From NCBI GenBank assembly GCA_031296355.1, contig JARLFX010000109.1, forward strand, positions 1 to 23,092: a stretch of 23,092 nt of DNA, in the 5' to 3' direction. Both the position numbers and the translations under genes were made by a program. Below, in pieces: positions 8,274-16,446 of the stretch (positions within the stretch are counted from its first letter, which is position 1; each line of letters starts with the position of its first letter). Below the pieces are notes generated by a model. It ran no database searches, was not told the DNA's origin, and was given only the letters and a program-made list of their open reading frames with translations. The DNA comes from Acidobacteriaceae bacterium. GTDB taxonomy: Bacteria > Acidobacteriota > Terriglobia > Terriglobales > Acidobacteriaceae.

Positions 8274-10901
8274 CTAAACCGCCGCCTCGCGTCCGGTGAC
8301 GGTGAACGCGAGGCGGTTGTTGAGCGGGTCGGCTTCGACGCGGACGTGGTCGCCGTGCAGGACTTCTCCGTCGAGAATTTTGATGGCGAGGGGGTCCTGT
8401 ACCAGCCGCTGGATGGCGCGCTTGAGCGGGCGCGCACCATAGGCGCGGTCGTAGCCGGAGATGAAGAGCTGGTGGCGCGCTTCGGGCGTTAGTTCCAGCT
8501 CGATCTTGCGGTCGGCAAGCAGCTTGTCGAGGTCCTTCAGGCGGAGGTCGATGATGTGGGTCAACTGCTCCTCGCCAAGCGGGCGGAAGACCACGATATC
8601 GTCTACGCGGTTCAGGAATTCGGGACGGAAGTTCTGCTTGAGCAGCTCCAGTACATCCTGCTTCGTGCTTTCAAAGCTCTCCTCTGAAGACATTGCGTCA
8701 GCGGTCAATAGTGCAGCGCCGACGTTGGATGTGAGGATGAGCACGGTGTTCTTGAAGTCGACGGTGCGGCCCTTGGAGTCGGTGAGGCGGCCGTCATCGA
8801 GCACCTGCAGCAGGACGTTGAATACATCAGGATGCGCTTTCTCAATCTCGTCAAAGAGCACGACGGAGTAGGGGCGGCGGCGCACAGCTTCAGTGAGCTG
8901 GCCGCCTTCGTCGTAGCCGACGTAGCCGGGAGGCGCGCCGATGAGGCGGGCGACGGAGTGCTTCTCCATGTATTCAGACATGTCGATGCGGACCATGGCC
9001 TGCTCGTCGTCGAATAGGAATTCAGCGAGGGCGCGCGCGGTTTCGGTTTTGCCAACGCCGGTGGGACCGAGAAAGATGAAGCTGCCGATGGGGCGCTTGG
9101 GATCGCTCAGGCCGGCGCGGGAGCGGCGAATGGCGTTGGCAACGGCAGCCAGGGCTTCGTCCTGACCGACGACGCGCTCGCGCAGACGCTGCTCCATCTG
9201 CACAAGCTTCTGCATCTCGCCTTCGAGCATTTTGGAGACAGGGATCCCCGTCCACTTGGAGACGATGCTGGCGATGTCTTCTTCGTCTACCTCCTCTTTG
9301 AGCATGCGGGTGCCGGTGGTGCCGGCTTTGTCCTGCAGGGCGTCGAGCTTCTTCAGTTCGGCTTCGAGCCGGGGAATGTCGCCGTACTGCAGCTGCGCGG
9401 CGCGTTCGAGGTTGCCCTTGCGGGTCTGCTCTTCGGCTTCAAAGCGCAGGGTTTCCAGCTTTTTCTTGACTTCGCTGACGCGGGTGATTGCGCCGCGTTC
9501 CTGCTGCCAGCGGGCGCGCAGGGCGGTGGACTGCTCCTTGAGTGCGCTGAGTTCTTTGACGACTTCGGCGAGACGCTCTTTGGAGTTTGCATCGGATTCA
9601 CGCTTCAACGCGGCGCGTTCGATCTCAAGCGAGGTGGCGCGGCGGTCGAGCTGATCGATCTCGACCGGAACGGAGCCGATCTGGATGGCAAGCGAAGCGG
9701 CGGCTTCGTCTACGAGGTCAATGGCCTTGTCGGGCAGAAAGCGGTCAGAGATGTAGCGGTGCGAGAGCGTGGCGGCGGCCACGATGGCAGCATCCTTGAT
9801 GCGCACGTTGTGGTGCGCTTCGTAGCGGTCTTTCAGGCCGCGGAGGATGGCGATGGTGTCTTCCACATTGGGCTCGCCCACGTAGACGACCTGGAAACGG
9901 CGCTCGAGCGCGGTATCTTTCTCGATGTACTTGCGGTATTCGTTGAGCGTGGTGGCGCCGATGGCACGCAGTTCGCCGCGGGCCAGGGCGGGCTTGAGCA
10001 TATTGCTGGCGTCCATTGCGCCCTCGGCTGCGCCTGCGCCGACGAGCGTATGCAGCTCGTCGATGAAGAGGATGATCTCGCCGTGCGAGTCTTCAATCTC
10101 TTTGAGCAGGGCTTTCAGGCGCTCTTCAAATTCGCCGCGGAACTTTGCGCCTGCAACCATTGCGCTGAGGTCGAGCGCAACGACGCGCTTGTCGCGCAGA
10201 ATCTCCGGCACGTCGCCGGAGATGATGCGGCGGGCGAGGCCTTCGACGATGGCGGTTTTGCCGACGCCGGGTTCGCCGATCAGGACGGGATTGTTCTTGG
10301 TGCGGCGGGCGAGGACCTGGATGGTGCGGCGAATCTCTTCGTCGCGGCCGATGACGGGGTCGAGCTTGCCTTTGCGGGCGAGGTCGGTGAGGTCTTTGCC
10401 GTATTTTTCCAGGGCCTGGAACTTGCCCTCGGGATTTTGATCGGTGACGCGCGCTGCGCCGCGGACGACGGTGAGCGCCTTCAGAATGGCTTCGTGGGTG
10501 GCGCCCTGCGCGGCGAGCGCAAGCTGCACGGGATCATTCTTCTGCGTGGCGAGCGCAAGCAGCAGATGCTCGGTGGAGACGTATTCATCCTTGAAGTTGC
10601 TGGCCTCTTTGAAGGCCTGCTCCAGTACTTTGTTGAGCGCGGACGACATGGTTGGCTGTTCGCCGCTGCCGGAGACCTTGGGCAGCTTGGTGATGGCCTG
10701 GTTCAGCGTGGCGAGCAACTGCTGCGCGGGTACGCCGACCTTCTCCAGCACGGGCAGCACGACGCCTTCGCGGTCGCCCAGTAGCGCGGCCATCAGGTGC
10801 AGCGGCAGAACTTCGGGGTTGCCATTGTCGGCAGCAGTTCCGGTGGCGGCCTGCATAGCCTCTTGCGATTTCACAGTCAATTTTTCCCAGCGAATAGCCA
10901 T
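8274..10901 (-). CDS. clpB: ClpB, ATP-dependent disaggregase (Hsp100)
   Basis: Hexameric AAA+ chaperone that works with DnaK to pull polypeptides out of aggregates after heat stress. The 875 residues show every expected part: a Clp N domain (about 1-150), the first ATPase with Walker A GEPGVGKT (209-216) and Walker B ILFIDE (277-282), the coiled-coil middle domain (about 410-535), which distinguishes ClpB from ClpA and ClpC, the second ATPase with Walker A GPTGVGKT (612-619), pore loop GYVGYDEGG (659-667) and Walker B VVLFDE (680-685). There is no ClpP-binding IGF-type loop in view. The start ATG 10901 has a strong AGGAGG nine bases upstream. It is preceded by a 193-base gap with a heat-shock-like promoter candidate and stem-loops. 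Confidence 0.98.
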   Translation of the reverse strand: MAIRWEKLTVKSQEAMQAATGTAADNGNPEVLPLHLMAALLGDREGVVLPVLEKVGVPAQQLLATLNQAITKLPKVSGSGEQPTMSSALNKVLEQAFKEASNFKDEYVSTEHLLLALATQKNDPVQLALAAQGATHEAILKALTVVRGAARVTDQNPEGKFQALEKYGKDLTDLARKGKLDPVIGRDEEIRRTIQVLARRTKNNPVLIGEPGVGKTAIVEGLARRIISGDVPEILRDKRVVALDLSAMVAGAKFRGEFEERLKALLKEIEDSHGEIILFIDELHTLVGAGAAEGAMDASNMLKPALARGELRAIGATTLNEYRKYIEKDTALERRFQVVYVGEPNVEDTIAILRGLKDRYEAHHNVRIKDAAIVAAATLSHRYISDRFLPDKAIDLVDEAAASLAIQIGSVPVEIDQLDRRATSLEIERAALKRESDANSKERLAEVVKELSALKEQSTALRARWQQERGAITRVSEVKKKLETLRFEAEEQTRKGNLERAAQLQYGDIPRLEAELKKLDALQDKAGTTGTRMLKEEVDEEDIASIVSKWTGIPVSKMLEGEMQKLVQMEQRLRERVVGQDEALAAVANAIRRSRAGLSDPKRPIGSFIFLGPTGVGKTETARALAEFLFDDEQAMVRIDMSEYMEKHSVARLIGAPPGYVGYDEGGQLTEAVRRRPYSVVLFDEIEKAHPDVFNVLLQVLDDGRLTDSKGRTVDFKNTVLILTSNVGAALLTADAMSSEESFESTKQDVLELLKQNFRPEFLNRVDDIVVFRPLGEEQLTHIIDLRLKDLDKLLADRKIELELTPEARHQLFISGYDRAYGARPLKRAIQRLVQDPLAIKILDGEVLHGDHVRVEADPLNNRLAFTVTGREAAV

Positions 10902-10923
10902 AGTCAGAATCCTCCTACGCCGG

Positions 10924-10961
10924 GCGCGTGAAGTCAGTGATTTTTGGCTCTCATCACGCGC
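10924..10961 (-). promoter_or_regulatory. Stem-loop in the clpB leader, next to the Shine-Dalgarno
   Basis: An 8-bp perfect inverted repeat, GCGCGTGA (10924-10931) and TCACGCGC (10954-10961), with a 22-base loop, ends 7 bases upstream of the AGGAGG of clpB. A smaller competing stem (GTGAT 10937-10941 with ATCAC 10953-10957) shares one arm, and a 6-bp hairpin TCTCCC/GGGAGA lies further upstream at 10980-10993. This could be a regulatory leader; the function is inferred. Confidence 0.4.
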
Positions 10962-11022
10962 TTAAAGTACCCACCTTTGTCTCCCGGGGGAGAAGGGGGC
11001 AAGACGTAGCATTCAGAGGATA

Positions 11023-11052
11023 AGATGGCGGGCAGGGGGATTTGGTTGCAAG
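11023..11052 (-). promoter_or_regulatory. Candidate sigma-32-type heat-shock promoter for clpB
   Basis: On the minus strand CTTGCAA (11046-11052) is followed after 15 bases by CGCCATCT (11023-11030). The proteobacterial sigma-32 consensus is CTTGAAA, 11-16 bases, CCCCATNT, so each element differs at one position. Transcription would start near 11015 and give a leader of about 115 bases. Whether this lineage has a sigma-32 homologue using the same consensus is not known from the window. Confidence 0.4.
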
Positions 11053-11094
11053 ATGTGACAATAGCTCACTCAAGTTTACGGGCTGCCGTTGCGG

Positions 11095-12378
11095 CTAAAT
11101 GACCTTCAAAATCAGGCACTTGAGGTAGATGGTTTCGGGGAGGGTGAGGATTTCGGGGTGGTCGGGGGCGGCGCCGCGGGTTTCGATGAGGCGGACGCGG
11201 CGGCCGGCATCGGCGGCGGCAGAGGCGATGGCGGCGGTGAAATCCTGCAGGGAGATGTGATGGGAGCAGGAGCAGGTGACTAATGTGCCGCCGGGTTCCA
11301 GCATCTTGAGGGCGCGGAGGTTCATCTCCTTGTAGCCGCGGAGTGCGCCTTCGGTGGCGTTTTTGGATTTGGCGAAGGCGGGTGGGTCGAGCACGATGGT
11401 GCCGAAGCGCTCGCCGGTGGCCTCGTAGTCGCGCAGCAGTTCGAAGGCGTCGGCCTCGATCCAGTCCACACCGTCGCCGGAGTTCAGCAGATGGGCGCGG
11501 TTCAGCTCCATATTCTGGTCGGCGACTTCGAGGGCGGAGCGCGAGGCGTCTACGCCGGTGACGCGCTCGCAGACGCGGGCGAGGTGCAGGGCAAAACCGC
11601 CCTGATAGGTGCAGACATCGAGCGCGCGGCCATGGGCATGGCGTGCGGCGGCCAGGTAGTTGAGGCGCTGATCGAGGAAGGCTCCGGTCTTCTGGCCGGA
11701 GGCGGCGTCGTAGCGGAATTGCAGGCCGTTCAGGGTGAATTCGGTTGCGGTACGGGCATCGCCGGCAGCGAAGAGGGGGCCTGCGGCGGGCGGGGCAAGC
11801 TGTTCCAGCTCGCGGATGCGCGGGTCAGGGCGCTCCCAGATGGCGGCGGGAGAGAACTCGTTGCGAAACTCTTCGGTGAGCACGGCACGCAGATCATCCT
11901 GCGCGGTGCCCTGGGTGAGAAGCTGCAGGAGCACGAGGTCGTGGTAACGGTCGGCGAGGATGCCGGGGAGGTTGTCGGCTTCAGAGAAGAGCAGGCGGCA
12001 GGCGTTGGTGTCGGGGCTCTCAGCGAGAATTTCGCGGCGCAGGGCGAGGGCGGCGCGGGTGCGGGTGCGGACGTCGTCAAGGTAGGCGGCGCGGGTGAGC
12101 GCGGGCGTGCTGCTGACGATGCGGAGCGTGATCTGTGATGCGCTGCTGTAGAGCGCGGTGCCCAGCGGGATGCCGCGGCTATCGAGCACGGTAAGCAGGG
12201 CGCCGGGTTCGGGCGCGGCAGTGCCGAGCGCAGGGATGAGCTGGGTGACGTCGGAGCGGTAGATCCAGAGCGAGCCGGCGCGGAGCTTGTCTGACGCGCG
12301 GCGGGTGATGATGGCGGCTGGGCCATGGGCTGCGGGCGGTGCAACGGGGATAGCGGATTCAGTGCGTGGCTTAGGCAT
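11095..12378 (-). CDS. rlmI: RlmI-type 23S rRNA (cytosine-5) methyltransferase
   Basis: Class I SAM-dependent methyltransferase of the RlmI/YccW family, which methylates a cytosine in 23S rRNA. The 427-residue protein has an N-terminal RNA-binding PUA-like region (ITRRASDKLRAGSLWIYRSDV), the family signature FSEADNLPGILADRY, the pattern GQKTGAFLDQRLN, the SAM-binding DVCTYQGGFALHLA with acidic VTGVDASRSAL, the catalytic-region DPPAFAKSK at about 330, and CSCSHH at about 370 bearing the likely catalytic cysteine. It is longer than the roughly 400 typical residues because of a Pro/Ala-rich N-terminal extension. ATG 12378 lies in a small hairpin (TTAGGC/GCCTAA). The exact target base is inferred from the family. 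Confidence 0.85.
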   Translation of the reverse strand: MPKPRTESAIPVAPPAAHGPAAIITRRASDKLRAGSLWIYRSDVTQLIPALGTAAPEPGALLTVLDSRGIPLGTALYSSASQITLRIVSSTPALTRAAYLDDVRTRTRAALALRREILAESPDTNACRLLFSEADNLPGILADRYHDLVLLQLLTQGTAQDDLRAVLTEEFRNEFSPAAIWERPDPRIRELEQLAPPAAGPLFAAGDARTATEFTLNGLQFRYDAASGQKTGAFLDQRLNYLAAARHAHGRALDVCTYQGGFALHLARVCERVTGVDASRSALEVADQNMELNRAHLLNSGDGVDWIEADAFELLRDYEATGERFGTIVLDPPAFAKSKNATEGALRGYKEMNLRALKMLEPGGTLVTCSCSHHISLQDFTAAIASAAADAGRRVRLIETRGAAPDHPEILTLPETIYLKCLILKVI

Positions 12379-12386
12379 CAGCCTAA
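12371..12386 (-). promoter_or_regulatory. Start-codon hairpin of rlmI
   Basis: TTAGGC (12371-12376) and GCCTAA (12381-12386) are a perfect 6-bp inverted repeat around ATCA. On the mRNA the ATG at 12378 falls across the loop and stem, and the only weak Shine-Dalgarno-like bases (TTAGG) are in the other arm. It could lower initiation, or be chance. Confidence 0.3.
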
Positions 12387-12421
12387 TGGTCGCACAATCG
12401 TATGGCTGTGGGCAGAGCGGG

Positions 12422-13162
12422 CTAGCTCTGCGGTGCTAAGACGAAGCCGCTACGGACGTAGCTGACACTGCCCTGGGAGAGATCGACCTGCATGAGGGTG
12501 TTGTTCTCGTCGGCGTAGATGTTGTAGGTCGGCGTGCCGTAGGAGAAGCCGTAGTGGTGTAGCTTTATGGGTTTGCCGTCGAGCGTGCCGGTGGTATCTG
12601 TCAGGGCGGTCCATTTGACCTGGCCGGTCATGGGGGGCTTCCTGTCCTGCGGCACGATGAAGAAGTAGAGACTGTCTGCCGTGGGATGGGTGGTAGCCAT
12701 GAAGAGCAGGCTCTGGATGGCGCTGGCGTCGTAGAGCGGGGCGACGATGAAGGCCGGCTTGAGGGGAAGATCTTTCGAGGCGCCCTGCAGACCGCCCTGC
12801 ACGGAGGTGAGCAGCATTTCAGTGTGCTGCTTGTTGGGGCTGAAGCCGGAGTTGACCTGCGAGGCGCTGTCGATCATATTGCCACCGGTGTAGGCGTAGG
12901 CGGCATCCAGTTTGTAGGAGTGGGACTGCTGGATGCTGGAGCCCATTCGCGCGATGGGGTCTGAGGGATCGGCATCTTTAAACTGGGAGACGGTACGCAC
13001 CTGATAGCGGCTGTTGACCTTGAATCCGTCCTTGGCTTTGTCAAACGAGTAGACGCACTTGCCGGCAGGGGAGCCATTGCTGACGATGTTGAAGGTATTC
13101 TGGGCGTGTGCGGCGGCAGAGGCGGTCAGCAGGAGTGCGGCGGCTAGTGATATGAGCTTCAT
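12422..13162 (-). CDS. Secreted protein of unknown function
   Basis: A 246-residue protein with a clear Sec signal peptide: MKLIS, then the hydrophobic core LAAALLLTASAAAHA, with a likely type I cleavage after AHA (about residue 20). The mature part is beta-rich and has no cofactor motif I recognise: VSNGSPAGKCVYSF near its start, SGFSPNKQHTEMLLTSVQGG in the middle, and IYADENNTLMQVDLSQGSVSYVRSGF at the end. It probably acts in the periplasm or outside the cell. The open frame continues upstream to 13837, but that part lies antisense to the glutathione peroxidase gene. ATG 13162 is chosen because the signal peptide starts there; the Shine-Dalgarno is unclear. It diverges from gpx and lies 43 bases upstream of rlmI on the same strand. 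Confidence 0.8.
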   Translation of the reverse strand: MKLISLAAALLLTASAAAHAQNTFNIVSNGSPAGKCVYSFDKAKDGFKVNSRYQVRTVSQFKDADPSDPIARMGSSIQQSHSYKLDAAYAYTGGNMIDSASQVNSGFSPNKQHTEMLLTSVQGGLQGASKDLPLKPAFIVAPLYDASAIQSLLFMATTHPTADSLYFFIVPQDRKPPMTGQVKWTALTDTTGTLDGKPIKLHHYGFSYGTPTYNIYADENNTLMQVDLSQGSVSYVRSGFVLAPQS

Positions 13163-13232
13163 GAGGGTCCCCAGGGGATGGAATATGACCGCGCCAGTGT
13201 AACTCGCGGGCGAATGGTCTGACCAGTGGGAT

Positions 13233-13260
13233 TTGGCTTGGCGGCGGGACGGGTTAGAGT
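13233..13260 (+). promoter_or_regulatory. Weak candidate promoter for the glutathione peroxidase gene
   Basis: TTGGCT (13233-13238) and TAGAGT (13255-13260), 16 bases apart, each match four of six consensus bases. A hairpin-like dyad at 13301-13320 (AGCGA paired with TCGCT, one mismatch, then TC/GA) lies between this site and the AAGGAG ribosome-binding site. Confidence 0.25.
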
Positions 13261-13347
13261 AGGAAGGAAGCGTTTGACCGCTGCAACCAGCATGCCGGTC
13301 AGCGAATCCATTGAATCGCTGCAAGAAAGCTAAGGAGACCCCGACTG

Positions 13348-13899
13348 ATGGCAACTTCCGTTTATGACGTTCCGGTAACGAGTATGGCTGGCAAGCAGAC
13401 GACGCTGGGCGAGTACAAGGGCAAGGTCGCGCTGGTGGTGAATGTAGCCTCAAAGTGTGGCCTGACGCCGCAGTATGAGGGGCTGGAGAGCCTGTACAAG
13501 GCGTACCGGGAGAAGGGCCTGGTGGTACTGGGCTTCCCCGCGAATGACTTTGCGGGGCAGGAACCGGGGACGAACGAGGAGATCCAGAGCTTCTGCACGC
13601 TGAACTTCGGGGTGGATTTCCCGATGTTTGAGAAGATCGTGGTGACAGGCGAGGGCAAGCATCCGCTGTACAAGGCGCTGACCGAGGCGCAGCCCAAGGC
13701 CATGGCGGAGAAGCCGGGCGAGTTTCGCGAGAAGCTGAAGGGTTTTGGCATGACGCCGACGAACGAGCCCGAGGTGCTGTGGAACTTCGAGAAGTTCCTG
13801 GTGAGCAAGGATGGCGCTGTGGTGGCGCGCTTCTCACCGGAGACGACGGCTGATAATCCGCTCATCACCAAGGCGATTGAGGCTGAGCTGGCGAAGTAA
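13348..13899 (+). CDS. Glutathione peroxidase (thiol peroxidase of the GPx family)
   Basis: A 183-residue thioredoxin-fold peroxidase that reduces hydrogen peroxide and organic hydroperoxides. The peroxidatic cysteine lies in NVASKCGLTPQYEGLE (Cys37), so this is a Cys form rather than a selenocysteine form. The catalytic Gln and Asn regions are FPANDFAGQEPGTNEEI, and Trp is in LWNFEKFLV. A second cysteine in SFCTLNFGV is at the position seen in many bacterial GPx. Such Cys-GPx enzymes usually draw electrons from thioredoxin rather than glutathione. There is no signal peptide, so it is cytoplasmic. ATG 13348 has AAGGAGA nine bases upstream. Confidence 0.95.
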   Translation: MATSVYDVPVTSMAGKQTTLGEYKGKVALVVNVASKCGLTPQYEGLESLYKAYREKGLVVLGFPANDFAGQEPGTNEEIQSFCTLNFGVDFPMFEKIVVTGEGKHPLYKALTEAQPKAMAEKPGEFREKLKGFGMTPTNEPEVLWNFEKFLVSKDGAVVARFSPETTADNPLITKAIEAELAK

Positions 13900-13904
13900 G
13901 GAAG

Positions 13905-14028
13905 ACAGGGAATAGGGAGTAGGGATCAGGGAGGCGGCGGATGACGCCGTCGCGCTTTCTGTCATTTGTCATTCTTGATTTTCCTGGTCTCAATTTCCTA
14001 ATCCCTGTTCCTCATACCTCGTCCCTGT
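13905..14028. repeat. Small palindromic element with heptad-repeat arms
   Basis: The left arm holds four consecutive 7-base units of the form YAGGGAD (13906-13933). The right arm (14001-14028) is its inverted, degenerate copy: with one gap about 21 of 28 positions can pair. Between them are 68 bases containing GTCATTTGTCATT. It fills the gap between gpx and the RSH gene. It may be a dispersed intergenic repeat; I see no gene in it. Confidence 0.5.
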
Positions 14029-14049
14029 ACCGGAGAGCTAGAATCAGAT

Positions 14050-16350
14050 ATGTCCACCGTGCGTCCTGATACGCCTGCGGCTGCTGCTGACTCCGTTTCC
14101 GCGGAGCCGGCGAAGCGTGCGGCGCGGCCCAGCGCAGGCAAGCCCGTGAAAACGCTGACGATCGAGCAGAAGTTCGAGAAGCTGCTGAAGACGGTTACGG
14201 CCAATCGGCCCGCAGACGATCTGGACATCATTCGCAGAGCCTGGGAATTTTCCATGGAGCAGCATGCGGGGCAGGTGCGCGCCTCCGGTGAGCCCTACGT
14301 GACGCATCCGCTGGAAGTGGCGCTGGTTCTGGCGGAGATGAAGATGGACTCCACCGCCATTGCCGCCGGACTACTGCACGATGCGGTGGAAGATACGCCG
14401 GTCACAATCGATGAGATCTACGAAAAATTTGGCGAGCAGGTGGCGCACATCGTTGAGGGCGTGACCAAGCTGGACAAGATCCAGTTTGCGAATCGCGAAG
14501 ACCAGCAGGCAGAGAACATCCGCAAGATGCTGCTGGCCATGGTGAGCGACGTGCGCGTGGTGATCATTAAGCTGGCCGACCGGCTGCACAACATGCGCAC
14601 GCTGGAGCATCTGCGGCCTGACCGGCAGCAGGCGATCGCGCGGGAGACGCTGGATATTTATGCGCCGCTGGCGCACCGGCTGGGCATGGGTAAACTGCGC
14701 GGCGAACTGGAAGATTACGCCTTCCGCTACACCGACCCGGTGAGCTACGAGCACGTGAGCAGTGAGCTGGATAAGGTTCGCGCCGAGGGTGAGAAGTTTC
14801 TGAATCACGTGGTGAAGCAGCTGGAAGAGCGGCTGAAGCAGCACGGTATTACGGCGCGGGTGGAATCGCGCATCAAGCGGCTGTACTCGATTCAGCAGAA
14901 GCTGGCGGATTCAGGCCAGCTGGAGCAGGTGTATGACCTGCTGGCGATCCGCGTGATCACGCAGACGGTGCAGGATTGCTATGCGGTCTTCGGGCTGATC
15001 CATAGCATGTGGCAGCCGGTGCCGGGGCGCATCAAGGACTTCATCGCCATGCCGCGGCCGAATATGTACCAATCGCTGCACACCACGGTGATCGACGGGA
15101 TTCATCAGTTCGAGGTGCAGATTCGTACGGAAGAGATGCATCGCGTGGCGGAGGAGGGTATTGCCGCGCACTGGAAGTACAAATCTGGCGATGCTCCGGT
15201 GAGCGCGAAGGACGAGCAGCGGCTGGCGTGGGTGCGGCAACTAGTGGACTGGCAGCGGGAGATGACCGATCCGAATGAGTTTCTGTCGACGCTGAAGATT
15301 GATCTGTATCCGGAAGAGGTGTACACGTTTACGCCGAAGGGCAAGGTGGTGGTGCTGCCGACAGACGCGAGCCCGGTGGACTTTGCATACTCGATTCATA
15401 CCGAGGTAGGGCACAGCACGACGGGCGCGAAGGTGAATGGCCGCATGGTCCCGCTGCGCACCAAGCTGAAGAACGGTGACATTGTGGAGATCTTTACGCA
15501 GGCGGGGCATACGCCCAGCCGCGACTGGCTCAGCTTCACAAAGAGTTCGCGGGCGCGGAACAAGATCAAGCACTGGTTGACGGAGCACCAGCGCGAACGC
15601 GCGGTGGAGATTGGGCGCAAGCTGCTGGAGCGCGAGGCGCGGAAGTACAAGGTCAGCCTGAATGGCTTTGAGGATGAAGACTTCATCCGCGTGGCGGGCG
15701 AGTATGGATTGGGCGGGCCGCCGGAGCTGATGGCTGGGTTGGGCTTCGGCAAGTATTCGGCGCGGCAGGTGCTGAATAAGCTGCAGCCGGGTTCGACGAT
15801 GGCGATTGAGCCGGAGGTGGATGCTGCGCTGCCGGGCGCGCCGGGCGGCATGTCCGATGCGGTGAAGCGCATCTACTTTGGCAAAGGCTCGGAGTCGCTG
15901 CAGGTGGAGGGACAGGATGATCTGCTGGTCTACCGAGCGCGATGTTGTAACCCGATCCGCGGCGAAGCGATTGTGGGCTACGTGACTCGCGGCAAGGGCG
16001 TGGCAGTGCATGCGCGGAGTTGTCCGAATGTGCAGAACCTGATGTATGAGGCGGACCGCCGCATCCAGGTGGAGTGGTCCGCGCCGGAGGCTGCTGCTGA
16101 TGTGACGACGTATCCGGTGCGACTGACGATCCTCTGCGACGACCGGCCCGGCCTGCTGAAGGAGATGACCGCGATCATCGCGGCAGACAACACGAACATC
16201 CGCAACATGGAGTCGCGCGAAAGCGACGATGGCGGTGCGATTGTAGATTTTGTGGTGTTGACACAGGATGTGCGCCACCTGAACAAGATGGTGCTGGATC
16301 TGCGCAGAGTGAATGGCGTGCGGGAAGTGCAGAGGGTGCAGAAGGTTTGA
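14050..16350 (+). CDS. rsh: Bifunctional (p)ppGpp synthetase/hydrolase (RelA/SpoT homologue)
   Basis: Makes and degrades the stringent-response alarmones (p)ppGpp. The 766-residue protein has the long RSH layout: an HD hydrolase domain with H72, H110-D111 (LLHDAVEDTP) and D177 (KLADRLHNMRTL), all present, so hydrolase activity is expected; a synthetase domain with YDLLAIRVI, GRIKDFIAMPRPNMYQSLHTT; a TGS domain from about 423 (TFTPKGKVVVLPTDASPVDFAYS); a Cys-containing conserved region near 630 (CCNPIRGEAIVGYVTRG); and a C-terminal ACT domain (about 686-760, LCDDRPGLLKEMTAIIA). The first 35 residues are an Ala/Pro-rich extension. ATG 14050 has GGAGAG about 12 bases upstream. It is the only RSH in view; single-copy bifunctional use is inferred. 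Confidence 0.96.
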   Translation: MSTVRPDTPAAAADSVSAEPAKRAARPSAGKPVKTLTIEQKFEKLLKTVTANRPADDLDIIRRAWEFSMEQHAGQVRASGEPYVTHPLEVALVLAEMKMDSTAIAAGLLHDAVEDTPVTIDEIYEKFGEQVAHIVEGVTKLDKIQFANREDQQAENIRKMLLAMVSDVRVVIIKLADRLHNMRTLEHLRPDRQQAIARETLDIYAPLAHRLGMGKLRGELEDYAFRYTDPVSYEHVSSELDKVRAEGEKFLNHVVKQLEERLKQHGITARVESRIKRLYSIQQKLADSGQLEQVYDLLAIRVITQTVQDCYAVFGLIHSMWQPVPGRIKDFIAMPRPNMYQSLHTTVIDGIHQFEVQIRTEEMHRVAEEGIAAHWKYKSGDAPVSAKDEQRLAWVRQLVDWQREMTDPNEFLSTLKIDLYPEEVYTFTPKGKVVVLPTDASPVDFAYSIHTEVGHSTTGAKVNGRMVPLRTKLKNGDIVEIFTQAGHTPSRDWLSFTKSSRARNKIKHWLTEHQRERAVEIGRKLLEREARKYKVSLNGFEDEDFIRVAGEYGLGGPPELMAGLGFGKYSARQVLNKLQPGSTMAIEPEVDAALPGAPGGMSDAVKRIYFGKGSESLQVEGQDDLLVYRARCCNPIRGEAIVGYVTRGKGVAVHARSCPNVQNLMYEADRRIQVEWSAPEAAADVTTYPVRLTILCDDRPGLLKEMTAIIAADNTNIRNMESRESDDGGAIVDFVVLTQDVRHLNKMVLDLRRVNGVREVQRVQKV

Positions 16351-16351
16351 G

Positions 16352-16430
16352 ACTCAGAGAATTAAATTCCAAAAATTTTGATAGAGACTGACTTCTTCGT
16401 GCTAAGTTGGTCGGTATCTCTTCTCTGAGT
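16352..16430. repeat. 10-bp perfect inverted repeat between rsh and the DUF2167 gene
   Basis: ACTCAGAGAA at 16352-16361 is exactly complementary to TTCTCTGAGT at 16421-16430, with 59 bases between. The left arm starts one base after the rsh stop, and the right arm ends 16 bases before the next start codon. Each arm is followed by TTAAATT in direct orientation. CAAAAATTTTG (16370-16380) is a further palindrome inside. Confidence 0.55.
16378..16406 (+). promoter_or_regulatory. Weak candidate promoter for the DUF2167 operon
   Basis: TTGATA (16378-16383) is a fair -35. The hexamer 17 bases later, GCTAAG (16401-16406), matches only three of six -10 bases. It lies inside the inverted-repeat loop, so the 10-bp arm before the ribosome-binding site would be transcribed but the left arm would not. 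Confidence 0.22.
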
Positions 16431-16446
16431 TAAATTGGGAGGCCAC

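Noticed and set aside
9759..10784. Long plus-strand open frame opposite clpB
   Set aside because: Antisense to clpB, with a composition that mirrors it and no family resemblance.
11054..11074. HspR-type HAIR operator before clpB
   Set aside because: Only one half-site (CTTGAGT on the minus strand) is exact; the opposite half matches three of seven bases, so an HspR site is not supported.
13163..13837. N-terminal extension of the secreted protein gene
   Set aside because: The extension lies antisense to glutathione peroxidase and is Ser/Pro-rich; the signal peptide at 13162 marks the real start.
15241..16278. Long minus-strand frame opposite the RSH gene
   Set aside because: Arg/His-rich translation with no motifs; a shadow of the RSH coding strand.
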